From Himantopus leucocephalus (lineage: Eukaryota; Chordata; Aves; Charadriiformes; Recurvirostridae), in NCBI GenBank assembly GCA_003993805.1, contig RSEF01000019.1:4634691-4698690 (forward strand): a DNA stretch of 64,000 nt, read 5' to 3'. Positions within the stretch are counted from its first letter, which is position 1. Each line of letters starts with the position of its first letter. Positions 1 to 29,170 of the stretch are shown one piece after another. A program made the position numbers and the translations under genes. The notes beneath the pieces were generated by a model. That model saw nothing but the letters and a program-made list of their open reading frames with translations. It was not told the origin of the DNA and made no database searches.

Positions 1-11153
<11,153 letters not shown>

Positions 11154-11212
11154 CAACTGGAAGAAAAACTGAAAGGACAGGCTGATTATGAAGAGGTTAA
11201 GAAAGAATTGAA
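11154..11212 (+). CDS. CUX1: CUX1 exon 12 (coiled coil)
   Basis: A 59-base exon, too short to stand out as an open frame, encoding QLEEKLKGQADYEEVKKEL plus the first two bases (AA) of an Asn codon completed by the next exon. It enters in phase 0 (ttaaag|CAA) and leaves in phase 2 (TTG AA|gtaagt). The residues visible are the same as in mammalian CUX1/CASP. It is part of the coiled coil, and the exon 11-12 join gives NSTLK-QLEEKL. Confidence 0.97.
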
Positions 11213-14200
11213 GTAAGTGTTAAATGCTTACATAATTTTTTCACAAACTCTAGTTTAACAATTGTTAAATGAAGCCACAAATCTGTGTTCTTGGAACAAT
11301 AAAGAATCCAGTCAAAACCACAAAGACGGGGAAATCGGGAATATTGGCAGGAATTGCATCCAGAACCAGTGCAACTGCTGTATTTGAGAGTCCTCCTTTT
11401 TGTTGCAGCAGAATATCACAATGGCAAATAATACAAGTGTCCACGAAGAAAAGGCACTAAAACTATCATCCCCCAAGGGTAAAAAGTTTGAAAATCGGTG
11501 GTATTTTAGGTGGACCACTCTTTAAAAATCCCCAGCCAATGTGGACCAAGAATTTAACGCGGGGCCTTTGGCCATAATACCTTTTTATGCTTTTGCCAGC
11601 CAGTGTTCAGCACTTGCCATTTGAATGCTGCGCTTGTTTCACTGTATATTTTTGCTAATATATTGTGGTTTTAAACTAAAGCCACAAACAGCCTCTTCCT
11701 ATTTCACGGGGTTTTTTAAGAGACTTAAGAGAGCCTCATTTTAAACTATAACAAGATAAGCTGTCAGGTTCAGAGGAGAAGTTTTTTGACTAGAAATACG
11801 TTTAATGTCATGGTTTAAATAACGGCGAGAAACTCCATCTCTTCTTTCATCATTCTGGCATTTTTTTGTGTGTATTTTAAGAAGACTGAAAAAATGTTAC
11901 CGTGTTTAATGAGATGAGGCTGGGAGTCATGTGCTTTTGTTTACATGTCCCCGGAGAATACGGGAAGCAGGTTTGGTTTTGGGAGCCCAAGGACTGCCCA
12001 GCCCCTGGTGCTGTTATATTCAAGCCGTGCTGGCTGCGGTTCTGGTTCGCTGCCCACTACAGCGCACCCTGACGTGGGTATATAGTTTCAGTCAAGTGCA
12101 ATGAGTTGTCCATTTCTTTGGTCATTATACCTGAATATTAACTGGGCTCGAAAAAGCTTCATCATTTTAGTGATATGGGTGGGTATGTTCGCGTTCTCTT
12201 CTGAGTTAAGGAAACGCAGCTTCAGATTTCAGCTGGTTTATGCCCTCATATGTAAAGTAGTGAATGGGAATTAAGCCACAGCCTTCCAATTTGCTACATG
12301 AGTTACTAAAATGTGAAGGTACCGAAACAGCAAATGAGTTTTAAATCCTACCTGGTTTAATGCCTTTACTTTAAATACGAAACTCATTTAGCTCCCTGTG
12401 TTCCTGCCGGTAGTGCCTTTTTTTTTTTTCTTTTCTTTTTTACAACCCTTACTTACGTGAGGGCGGGGATGGGAAGGCAGATAAGAGGTCGAGGAGAAGC
12501 CACGACACAGGAGTGTTCACATGGTGCTTCTGCCTGTTCCTGTTATGCCAAGATGAGCCTGCAGTGAAGTAGATGGGAGCATCTCCTGGAAGTGGCCCTT
12601 TTTGGGTGCCAGTAAATTAAATCACTTTTTCCTGGCCGTTAGAGCTCTTATACCCCCGAATTTGTGGGTAATGTTTTTTATCTGGGCAGGTGACTTTGGA
12701 GAGACAGCCAGCTAGCTTGTAGGTGGCCTGGGGTCCATACGCCATCCTGCTGGACGGTGTGGGGGGTTAAGACCCTCGGTGAGAGCACTGCAGATGTAGG
12801 CAGCGCTGCGTGCTCACAGCAACTCGTTCATGGCACCCTCGCTGCTCCCATCTGGTCCAAAGGATGTGCCAAAATCTAAATATACATCACCGGAGAGTGG
12901 CAGCCTGATCCGAAGTCAAACCCTGAAAAGTCTATTGCTGTAGATCTGGTAACCCTTTGACTGAATCCTACTACGACTGCCTTTGAGCCCTGAAACACTG
13001 ACAGAAATGAGCTGTTCATGGCACACACAAGCAGCAAGAAAAAAGAGATCTTGTCAGTAAGGAAGAAAGAGAATAAACTTCTCAGTTGTTTTGGCACTCG
13101 CCTGTTTTCCTTAATCCTCCCAAGAGGCATTCTAGGCTGAGGGATCTCCGTATCAACCAACTTCTAACCTTGGAGGAACCTAACTGAGCCCACGTCAAGA
13201 TCTGAGATGGGAGCATTCCTTGCTTTCTGCATTGGCTTTTGTGCCAAATGGCTTGTGAACCTGTTTTTGAGATCTGAGAGCTCTGTGTGTCCTTTCAGTT
13301 CCCTCTCGAGTAACACGACAGCGCTACCCCTCCTGCCTTTGCAGTTGGGATCATACGAACAGAAAGTCGAGCTGTCCCAGTGCACACTTTGCTTTAGAGT
13401 AAGATCTTTCAAGTCATCTTAGATGTGCAGATTCAAGTCACAAGATCGTTCCTTTAAAAAGCAGATAACTTGATCTTGAGCAGCAGGTTGAGTCGAGATC
13501 TCATGGGCAAAGATATTCCTGGAATCCAAAAGGGAAACATTTTGCTTCCTCCTGTTCCTGAGGAAAATGTCTCTTTTGTGACACATTTGGAGAGTCATTT
13601 TTGACATGTTTAACTTGTACATTTTTTTGAAAAAATGAACCCGCTGTAGTGAATATTCCTCCAAGGGCTATTCAAGATACCATCAACGTGGTTTTTAGTA
13701 TATTTTGGGTTCTATATGTATAGGAAATTACCTGTGAAATTGCCAGAAGGCTATTGCAGGTAGCAAAGAATCCACTTGAAGTAGGCAGAGGTCAGTAAGT
13801 TTCCAGCCGAGGTTTGAATATGCATGCCTGCTCCAAGCTTGCTGAAAAAGGCGGCTGCTGCAGGGTTCAGCATGCTTTCCGAAGGTCCCAGCTGGCAGCG
13901 GCTGCTCGGAACGAAAATGCATCAGTAGAGCCGCCTGTGCAGGTGGAGGCACGACAGGACCAGGGCTTCAAAGCCAGGCTTTTGGTGCCCAGAGCCCAAT
14001 GCGCACATTAAAGACCTTCGGGCTTACTTTGCGCTTCCGACTGGTTTCAGTCTGGTTCTGTAGGCAGCACCAGTAGTGGTCAGAGCACGTCACGCCCGCT
14101 CCTTCGAGAGCATGCGGCTTCTTTTGCTTTAGTCCCATCCAGAAGGAAGGCGGTTGGTACGCTCCAGGACCGCTCGGCATGGCAAAGCCAAGTGTGGTAA

Positions 14201-16161
14201 GTGGGGATTACTGGGAGCCCGGCGTCACGAGTGTGCTGCTGATCTGAAATGGGAGAAACACCGGTGATTTGCCATGGGAAGCTTGCGCCACGTGATCGTT
14301 TGCAGTTACAAATTGTTTTTTTCTTAAATTCAGATAAGTCTCCTTATTTGACCATCATGAGGACATACATTCCTACTTGGTGTCCTTTCAGAGGGCATCC
14401 TCTGCAGAATCCATGGGAGGATGGAAACAGTTGCCTCCCAGTGATGGGGGTTTCCCCTCCGTGAGTCTCTGTGTGTTTATCCCCCCCAGCACCTCGGAGT
14501 CCTGGCGGGCAGAGCTGTGCTCTGAAGAGGTGTCCCAAGAAACACTTGCTTTCAGCAGCGATAGCAACCTGAGTGCACATGCCTGGGATGTCCATATAAT
14601 GCCAGGATCTCTAAGAACCCGAGCCATTAATGCACAGAGTCTCTCCTTGGCTGGCATCACTCCATTAATAGCAGAAAAGAGGCACGTTTGCCTGTGGGTG
14701 AGCTGTTGCGCCCACGTAAAGCAGAGTCTTAGCAGTGTTACTTTCTGCGCTTGCGTATTGGATTGTGGCTGTAATGTACAGCGATTTCTCCTGGCAAGAG
14801 CTGTCATCCAATGACGCCGTATGATGAAACTGATGGCCAGAATTTTGTGATTTTATTAATTATTATATTTGTAGGAGTGCCTGTCAGAATTAACAGTGTA
14901 TGCAGTGAGTATGCACAGATGCGAAAAGCGTGAGGTTTCTGCCTCAGAATGACTTCTTTTTTTTTTTTTCCCCTTGGATTTGCTGTGACTTTGTGTGATC
15001 TTGAATGAGTCGCTGAGGCCACTGATTTCCAAAGTGCCACTTAATGGACATCTAATTCTGCATTAATGCGCGGACAGATTTATAGAGGAGCTGGACGCCA
15101 CGTGGTCTGCGGCGGTTAGTGAGTGCTGGGTGCCTGGCTGACTCCTAGTGGCATCCAGAACTACTCCCTACGTGTTAATACTGCCCCTCTGCCTTTTTTG
15201 ATTCAGTTTCCACATTTAGTACGTGGTTAAACATATTCTACTTGCCTCACAAAGTTCCTGGTGCTTTATACATGAAAAATGCTGTATAAACACTATCTAT
15301 ATCTGTTTATGTATTTTTCTTCAACAAATGAATGTCGTCCAACAAATGAATGTCATCTTTGTACCACGAGAAGCTGAAATCATTTATTGCTTCAGTCTGA
15401 GGAACTTAACGTCCTGCCTGCAGCAGGCCTATTTTAAAAAAATTATAAGACAAAGTAGAGTAATAAGTTTGTATTCCTGTAAGGTTCTCGTTTGCCAGGC
15501 AATACAACTCTAACTGAAAGACTTTGAAGGGACGTGTCCTTTGACGGCTCAGTATTTATATAAAATATTGACAATGAGACGATCGGATTCTTCTCTTAAT
15601 GTACTTATAAATATTTGGATCTTTCGTATTTCTTAAGAAATATTGTGCCATTGTGTCTTCTCTTTGCCATAGAACTAGGAGGTTATTAAAATGAAAAACT
15701 GCCTTTTAGCCTGTAGTGTCTTGGTCGGGAAGATTATTTGTGCATATTTTCCTTGATATGTGAGCTGGTGTATATTATATAAAGTACTGCAACTGTGGTG
15801 GTGATTCCCCTGTTTTGTTGCTTTGCTACAACCTTTTCATTCCCTTCAAGCTTCACAGATAAATTTATATCCCTTCTGACAGCTTAAAATGTTATATCCT
15901 TATTAACCTTTAAATTTACGCTTTAAACGGGCCTGGTGGGATTGCATATGGAATGATTTAGATGATGCTCGAGAAAATTTTCTTATCCAATAACTAGTTT
16001 GAATAGTTATTCTATATTCATTATGAGGCTGCGTTACTGCAAGGAAAGTTGTTATCACTTCTAGTGTTGCTGGAGAGTAGGAAATGATAATGTTAATGCT
16101 CATTAGTGCGGTTGTTATGAAAAGAAGAAATAGAAAATAATTTTTTTTCTGCCTTCCACAG
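11213..16161 (+). other. CUX1: Intron 12
   Basis: A 4.9 kb intron from gtaagt to the acceptor gccttccacag. It contains T-rich runs (12419-12440, 14958-14970), a moderately CpG-rich patch around 14080-14230 and an 18-base tandem duplication at 15322-15357. No exon is recognised. Confidence 0.85.
15322..15357 (+). repeat. 18-bp tandem duplication
   Basis: Two adjacent copies of an 18-base unit beginning caacaaatgaatgtc, at 15322-15339 and 15340-15357. They differ at one position (G in the first copy, A in the second). A small local duplication inside intron 12 with no evident function. Confidence 0.9.
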
Positions 16162-16210
16162 TATATTGAAATCCATGGAGTTTGCACCATCTGAAAGCTC
16201 TGGTGCGCAG
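16162..16210 (+). CDS. CUX1: CUX1 exon 13 (coiled-coil linker)
   Basis: A 49-base exon. Its first base T completes Asn (AA|T), followed by ILKSMEFAPSESSGAQ, ending in phase 0 at CAG|gtactg. The acceptor gccttccacag is strong. In human the corresponding text reads SEGAGTQ, so the SSGAQ end is slightly diverged. The exon is too short to be found by open-frame length and is placed by splice phase plus the protein match. The KSMEFAPSE core is the anchor. Confidence 0.95.
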
Positions 16211-17240
16211 GTACTGAACCTACTTTTGTTTTCTTAATTACTTCAGCAGTTCAATTAATTAACGAAAATTTTGTCTTGCAATTCATTGGCGTTGGCATGG
16301 AGAATTTCCTGTAGATGTTGAGACATATGGGTCGATCATTGTTTTCCTGATGTTTTCTGAGGTAAAAAGCTGAACTGAACATTTTTTGCCTATTAATTTC
16401 TTGTAAGTGGTCAAGGGCAAAGAATGATGATTCAGCTGTGCTGGAGTGGATAACCATAATGTTGTGAAGTTGGGTCTTTTTAAAGATACTAGAGTCAGTG
16501 TACAGCTATGCTGAGATTTGCATGTTTCTGGTACTGACAGTACGCTGAGCAAGGATTTTAGCATTTTTAAGTCTTTGTTAGCCTTGACAATAATGTTCAC
16601 AAAAGAAACCTTTTTGTACTGAGAAAGCAGGAGAAGGCTCTGCTATTCCAGCAATTAATCTTACTTAAGTTTAAAGGTTATGAATTAAATTCCAGCTTCT
16701 GAAATCTGAGCTAAATATCAATATACTGGGATTAATTTTCAGTATGTTTTTTTAATGATCAAGGGTTAGATATTTAGTGGAAGGTAAATGGCAGGTTTCT
16801 GTGACTGGTTTTATTTTTGAACAAACTGTTTATGCTGAAACGCAGCGTTTCAAGCAAATGCTTAACTTGGGTCAGTTGACCTAGAAGAAATAATATAATC
16901 TCAACTCCTATTTTAATCAGATTATAAGAAGTCTACCGCTTTTAAACTGAAAGTGTGCCGGTACCTTTTAAAAATAAGTAGGATTAAGAAAACGTTCCGT
17001 TACACATTTTGAAATAATGCAGAATTGATGAATGATTTACAATGAAAATTAAACAGTGAATCTCTTCTATGGCTCACGTAGGAACACTGAGCGATTCCTG
17101 CAAATATATGCATGGTGAATTCCCTAGCTGCATTCATAGCAGAGATGAGCACTTGTTTTCTTCTTCTGAAATCCTTTTTAGTGCCTGAGTGAGACTCTTA
17201 ATGCTTTTAGAAACAAACCTCCCACTTTGATTTTCTTTAG
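16211..17240 (+). other. CUX1: Intron 13
   Basis: A 1.03 kb AT-rich intron from gtactg to the acceptor ttttctttag. Nothing further is recognised. Confidence 0.85.
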
Positions 17241-17337
17241 GATGCCTCTAAACCGCTGGAGGTGCTGCTGCTGGAGAAGAACCGTTCCTTGCAGTCCGAG
17301 AACGCCACGCTGCGTATCACTAATAGTGACCTGAGTG
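17241..17337 (+). CDS. CUX1: CUX1 exon 14 (last exon shared with CASP)
   Basis: A 97-base exon encoding [20 protein letters not shown], then [12 protein letters not shown], plus the first base of a Gly codon (AGT G|gtaggt). It is the last coiled-coil exon before the cut repeats. From what is known of mammalian CUX1, this is the branch point. Splicing to exon 15 makes the transcription factor; splicing to exons beyond CUX1 exon 24 makes CASP, a Golgi transmembrane protein. Phase 1 at this donor fits the exon 15 acceptor here (G|GG TCA). The CASP-specific continuation (GRCAELQVRI in human) was not found in the window. Confidence 0.96.
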
Positions 17338-21516
<4,179 letters not shown>

Positions 21517-21618
21517 GCAATATAACCACAAGGATCCGAACCACAGAGAGTGTCTCTGATGAAGCCATCAAATCCATTCTCGAACAAGCCAAAAGGGAGC
21601 TGCAAGTACAGAAAACAG
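21517..21618 (+). CDS. CUX1: CUX1 exon 17 (CR1-CR2 linker)
   Basis: A 102-base exon. GC completes Gly (G|GC), then 33 codons: [20 protein letters not shown] followed by [13 protein letters not shown], then the first G of an Ala codon (ACA G|gtacgc). The element [16 protein letters not shown] is echoed by [18 protein letters not shown] at the start of exon 18. This is an internal duplication of a short amphipathic helix, also present in mammalian CUX1. The acceptor is ttcctcttcag. Confidence 0.97.
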
Positions 21619-23878
21619 GTACGCTCTCATTTTGTCTCTTACTCCTTTTAGTTCAGAATTTAATTAAAACAATTACCATGAGCTTTCTGGTCAGTTAATT
21701 ATATTCTTAAAACCTTGAATGTAGGTTTGAAGAGCTTTTTTTTTATCTTATTTTATTCAGTGGAGTTGTTTCTGTCTATAAGGCAGCCCAAGTTAAGGTT
21801 ACCCGTGTCATGGCTTGGCAGGGTCTCTGCTCAGCGCTCTGCCCGCTCTGCTCTGCCCCGCTCCCGGGGGAGCGACGCTGTGAGATTTCGAAACACCTTT
21901 TTTCCAAGTGCGGAGCCCTGCCGCCTTTACACCGCCCCAGGCCCGTGGGCTGTCACTCTGCAGGGCGAACCTACGAAATCCTTTCTCCTACCAGTTTGCT
22001 CCTTGGAAAGGGAATGGCTCCTGCTTTCTCTTCTCTTCTGTCTGACCCAGACCCCGGGGACACACCTGCACGGGAGAGGGAACTGAATGGATTTGTCGGG
22101 GTGAAGGTCACGATCTGGCCAGAGATTCCCAGTCACGTAGTACCATTGTACTGTGGACATCATGTCCTGAAACTGTCATATAGGCAAACTCAGTTCTTAC
22201 TTTTATATAACTTTACTTTTGGTTACAGAATGTATTCAGTCAATGAACTGGCAAATCCGAAAAGCCTTTCCTTTCCCAAAAACATCATTAGTTTAACATG
22301 TTAGCCCAAGATAAGTTTAATTTCTCACTGTATGCTGTCACATAGTTAATGTTTCTGTCTACTCTGTAGCCCTCCCAACTTTGAAGGAGTTTCCAGTACT
22401 GCTGAAGGGCTAATGCTGAAGTAGAGTGCTGTGCATTACTTCTGTTTCGTTTTTTAAAGTAAATATTGATTTACAGTTTTGGATAGTTGCTTTTAAATGA
22501 AAACTAAGCTAATCTCATGGCAAAATATAAAAGCCTAGTTAATATACAATTTAAGTAATATGACTTTATACAAGTAATGGTTACAAAGAGAAAAATGCGG
22601 GCTGTGCGCAGGAAACTGCAAGCACGTAGTTCAGTAGCATGTTTCATCTGAGAATCTCAGACTTCCTTTAAGATATTAATTCAGCCTCCAAACTCCCTAT
22701 GAAACCAGTAGATAAAACAGAAGAGATGGTCCCACTGTCTTTTTTCCTATTTCTTAGCTTTTCATGTATTCCATAGTATGTGACAGGAAGGAATGGAGGG
22801 AGGCGAATTTGGAAATGTATTCAGATGAGGCATAAAATTTCTAGAATAATACACAGCGTGTTTCAAATCTTATTTCACTTTGAGGCCACTTCTTGCAGCG
22901 TATGGGTTCCCTGTTACTGTCTAGTGCTTCGCTTTCCCCGTTCGTTGTAGAGTAGCTTCCAGAGGAACTGGTTTTCAAGCACTGAGGACCTCAGTGGAGC
23001 CTAACTTAAATGGAAACAGATGCCATTGCAAAAACCTCCTGGCTCTGCAGAGATAATTCTACACCCACGTTCCAATCTCTGCTTATCCCTGACTGCTGCA
23101 GCACGGCCACACGAGTCCTGGTTCACCACTGAAATACTGCATTTAGGTGTTATCTCTTCTGAAAGCGCCCGTGGCTCCATTCTGGGGCTTCCGATAAGGC
23201 AGAGAGTGATGGCCAGGCGTCAGCCTGATTTTTGTAGAGCTCTTTATTTCAGTGGTTGGGACCATGGAAGAAGAAAACAGAAAGCAGGAGCATGTTTAGC
23301 TTGTCAACTGAAATAATGAAGTCTCTTACTAAAGTTCTTGCTTTGTTGTAATTTGTGTGTTATATTTTTGGAGTTAAAGGGACTCACCTTATTTATATTG
23401 TAAGAGGATATTAATAGGCTGTCCAGGTGAAGGCAGCTGTGTTCAGTTTTGAATGTGTGTTACGATTCATTTGTGGAGATAGAGAGAAGTGAAAGGTTAA
23501 ATAACTTTGTAAACAGAACTATAAAATGTTATTGAGCACTTGGGGTGGGGGAGGAAGAGGTGAAGGCTTAATTTTCAAAGGCATTTATTTGAAAATTTTT
23601 ACAATGGTGGAAAACATGCAAGTAGTACCAGACTTCTGCAGTTGAGTCTGTGCATGCAAATGTCCAGCGCTTTGGCAACTATAAAAATTTTCCAGTGAAG
23701 AACTTTGGAAATCTTACTTTATTTTGAAAAGTGCAAACCTTTGCTTAGTGAAAACTCTTCCCTCCCATCCAGAAATGTATTGCAGCCCTTTTTCTGCCAG
23801 GGAAATATTTGCAGTAGCACGTGTTGAATATGAAGCATATTCCTGTGTTGCATTTAGTCTTTTGGTTGTTTTTCATAG
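21619..23878 (+). other. CUX1: Intron 17
   Basis: A 2.26 kb intron from gtacgc to the acceptor tttttcatag. An open frame at 21810-22304 has no protein-like pattern and is treated as chance; the surrounding sequence at 21830-21970 is somewhat GC-rich. No exon is recognised. Confidence 0.85.
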
Positions 23879-24705
23879 CTGAGCCGGCTCAGCCGCCTTC
23901 TGCGTCTAGCAGTGGCAATTCTGATGATGCTATTCGATCCATTCTGCAACAAGCCCGACGAGAAATGGAGGCACAGCAGGCTGCCCTTGAACCTGCCTTA
24001 AAAACACCACCTTTATCTCAAGCTGACATTTCTATCCTGTCCCCCAAACTAGTATCTACACCTGCAATGTCTTCGGTTTCCAGCTATTCTCCTTTGGCCA
24101 TATCCCTGAAGAAACATTCATCTGTCACTGATTCCAGTATCTCTGCATTGCAGAACCTCTCTGGGCTCAAAAAGGAGCCTCAGGAGGCACCTGCGTTAGA
24201 GCTTCATGGAGGAAGTGATTCTGCCCAGGGTATGTTGAGGCATGTTAAAAATGAGACGGGACGTGGTGGTGTTTGGAAGGACCATTGGTGGAATACTGTG
24301 CAGCATGAGAGAAGAAATACAGCTCTTCCCGAAGATGTAAAAGTTGAGGAAGCCAGTGGTGGAAAAGAAAAGGTCAGCAATCAGACTAGGCCAGATCGTA
24401 GCCAGCTCCAAGGACCATCTTCTTCAGAGTATTGGAAAGAGTGGCCAAACGCTGAATCTCCGTACTCCCAGAGTTCTGAATTGAGCATGACTGGGGCGAG
24501 TCGCAGTGAGACGCCACAAAATAGCCCCCTCCCTTCATCCCCTATCGTGTCTTTGTCAAAGCCATCCAAACCTTCAGTTCCTCCACTGACACCCGAGCAG
24601 TATGAGATTTATATGTACCAGGAAGTGGATACGATAGAGCTAACGCGGCAGGTCAAAGAAAAGCTAGCAAAGAATGGCATCTGCCAAAGGATCTTTGGGG
24701 AAAAG
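23879..24705 (+). CDS. CUX1: CUX1 exon 18 (linker and first half of CR2)
   Basis: An 827-base exon encoding a split Ala plus 275 codons, ending in phase 0 (GAA AAG|gtaaag). It starts [20 protein letters not shown]. It continues through a Ser/Pro-rich linker with the conserved blocks [45 protein letters not shown] and [18 protein letters not shown]. It ends in the first half of CR2 ([26 protein letters not shown]). Compared with the human protein as recalled, the Gly/Ser run before [11 protein letters not shown] is missing; here it reads [15 protein letters not shown]. The second half of CR2 is in exon 19. Confidence 0.98.
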
Positions 24706-26932
<2,227 letters not shown>

Positions 26933-26989
26933 TCCTTCACTCTGTGACATCATTACAGGATTCCCTACAGCAGGGATGTGCAAGCTCAG
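26933..26989 (+). CDS. CUX1: CUX1 exon 20 (short CR2-CR3 linker exon)
   Basis: A 57-base exon. TC completes Val (G|TC), then LHSVTSLQDSLQQGCASS, then the first base (G) of the next codon before gtaatc. It matches the human linker VLHSVTSLQDPLQQGCVSS with two substitutions (S for P, A for V). It leaves in phase 1 and would normally join exon 21, which begins with the remaining two bases of a Glu codon in human. The next recognisable exon is 21.8 kb away and is exon 22, so the following exon is absent from the readable sequence. Confidence 0.95.
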
Positions 26990-28089
26990 GTAATCAGCTG
27001 GTTTCAATGATTTGCTCTGAAATAATTCTCTGTGCTTTTGTTACGTTTCTTTTGCTTTGATGCCGAGAGGTTTCTCGCGTTTTGTTGTATCATACAGGAG
27101 ACCCTTCAATTTTTTTATTAACGCAGTTAATTCCTCGTTCTCTCCTTGTTGCTATGGCAGATGTAGGGAGTACACATATTTAGCTGCATATATTAGGTAA
27201 AGAGACTCTGTCTGATCTTAGACATCATTGGCTCTGTAGGGTTTTTTTTACCATAGTTCAGCTTATCAACTTGACATGTGACAATGGCTGTAAAACAACC
27301 CTTTCGTTTGTAATGTGATCTACATACTCCAGCTGCCTTACTCGCTGGCATATTTTTTTTTTCCACTTCCATTTGCACAAAATCTGCTTTGTTAATTTGA
27401 AGGTGGGGAAAAGACCACGTTATGTCTTTCTTTTTCAAGCTCCGTTAAATATTCCGAGCCGACTTTTTTTTTTTTTCCTCCCTCCCCTTCCCGTTTGCAA
27501 AAAAAAAGCAGATGCAGCAAAGATGAGTGTCAAAGAGGAGTGAATTGCTAAAGGTTTTATAAGATGGCCACAGTATAGGAAGGGGGTTGGAACAGAACAG
27601 CTGTGTTCCTGCTGTTAGATACCAAACTCTACCCACACAGACTTTTTACCAATGATGTGCTTAACTGACGTAAAGCTCTCAGGCTGTTTTGTACTCTAGA
27701 AAAACACTTGTGCCCTGCTCTCTACTGACAGCCAGTGCCCTGTGTTGGAGGATTGCTGCGTTTCAGGAGACAGAGAAGGATGGGTTGTGCTCTTCTTCCA
27801 CCTTTCTGCCGTTCTGAAGCACTTTTCTTTTTTGTTTCTGGAGCTTGCTGGGTTTATTCTGAATATCCCAACCAAACTGCCTTTTCTCTCTACTGGGAAG
27901 CTATTTTGCATTCTAAAAGATTTTACTAGGAGAAAATCCGTCATGATATTCAGTCCACATTTTTCTGAAGAAGAACAGTTGAAAATAAATAGATAAAAGC
28001 TAAAAAAATGCCCCTGGTAAAAACAAGCCATGAAAACAAAACCAAAACGGGAGAAATTATTTGCAATCATCGGGCTATTGTTACTTATA

Positions 28090-29170
28090 GCCAAGCATTT
28101 AGCGAACATGGAGATTTCCTGCGACGTTTTATACGCTGCTGTTCATTAAAAGCGTGCCATTGACTACTTTTTTGTAGCATCAGTACTATGCAAGAGTAAC
28201 TGTTACGGTTATAAACACCTAAGACAGCATGGAAAATATGAGTAATTAATTGTAGCCATTTTAAAAGGAATTTGAAATCAGAGGAGCTGGGAAAAGGCTG
28301 CATTGTTATTGCTAATCATCATATTTATGACTAACTGTAATTATAAAAGATTGAAAGACAAGCCCATAGTATTAAAATCCGACCACCTTATGGATTCCCG
28401 TGAGGATGGCTGGTAGCTGAAAGTGATTTCCTTCAGGAAGTTCAGCTTTGCTGCCGTGATATTTTGCTCCCCTCCCACACTCCCGATCTCGTTTGTCAGT
28501 TCCTGCCCTTGAGCTAATATTTTGTGAGGCGACACATTCCTATCAGCTAATAAAATCATATTATTGATGATCGCCCTCCTTCTTTCCTTAAAGCAGGCTT
28601 ACAAATGAGAAAATGGGCTCGTGGCCTTTTCTTCCTCCTTTCCGAGGATTAAAAATAAAATTTTCGTACGAGTTGTTCTTTTCTTGGTGCCTTTCTCTGG
28701 ATAAAGGAATACGGAAGGTTGTGACACCACACAGAACAAAAGAGCGAAACCAAGTTATTTGAATGAGGAAGGGCAGTTTGGTAATTTTCTTTTATTAGCA
28801 GCTGTTCTGTAATTAAAAGTGCAGCAAACAGTTTGGAAAAGGTAATAATAATTATACATTTGTGAAAGATCTTCTACTCTGGGGCAGGAAAAAAAAAGAC
28901 GGCTCCAATTTTCTGGTCTTCTGAGACATTTCCCAGGAAAATCAAGGCAGAACAGGTTGCATACTTGTAATTTTAAAACAGAAATTAATCAGAACAGTTT
29001 TAAAATGAGAAAAGGTCTGGAGCCTTTTCCATGTAATATAATTGGCTTGGAACTCGTTGAATGCATGAAGGGAAAGAAGTGAAATTAAACTAATACATTC
29101 AGTGGCTCCTGAGTGCCTTGCCAAGAAGGTCTTCAGTGTACAGAGTGTCAACATGCACAGTAACGTCTCA
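28090..29170 (+). promoter_or_regulatory. AT-rich block, possible conserved non-coding element
   Basis: About 1 kb of complex AT-rich sequence, with no simple repeats, dense in TAAT/ATTA homeodomain-type cores (examples near 28242-28250, 28802-28818 and 28843-28856). It sits 1-2 kb after exon 20. The texture resembles conserved developmental enhancers, but there is no direct evidence of function. Confidence 0.25.

Noticed and set aside
14377..14814. Long overlapping open frames on both strands in intron 12
   Set aside because: No conserved pattern, no matching splice phases with CUX1 exons 12 and 13, and both strands are open to a similar extent.
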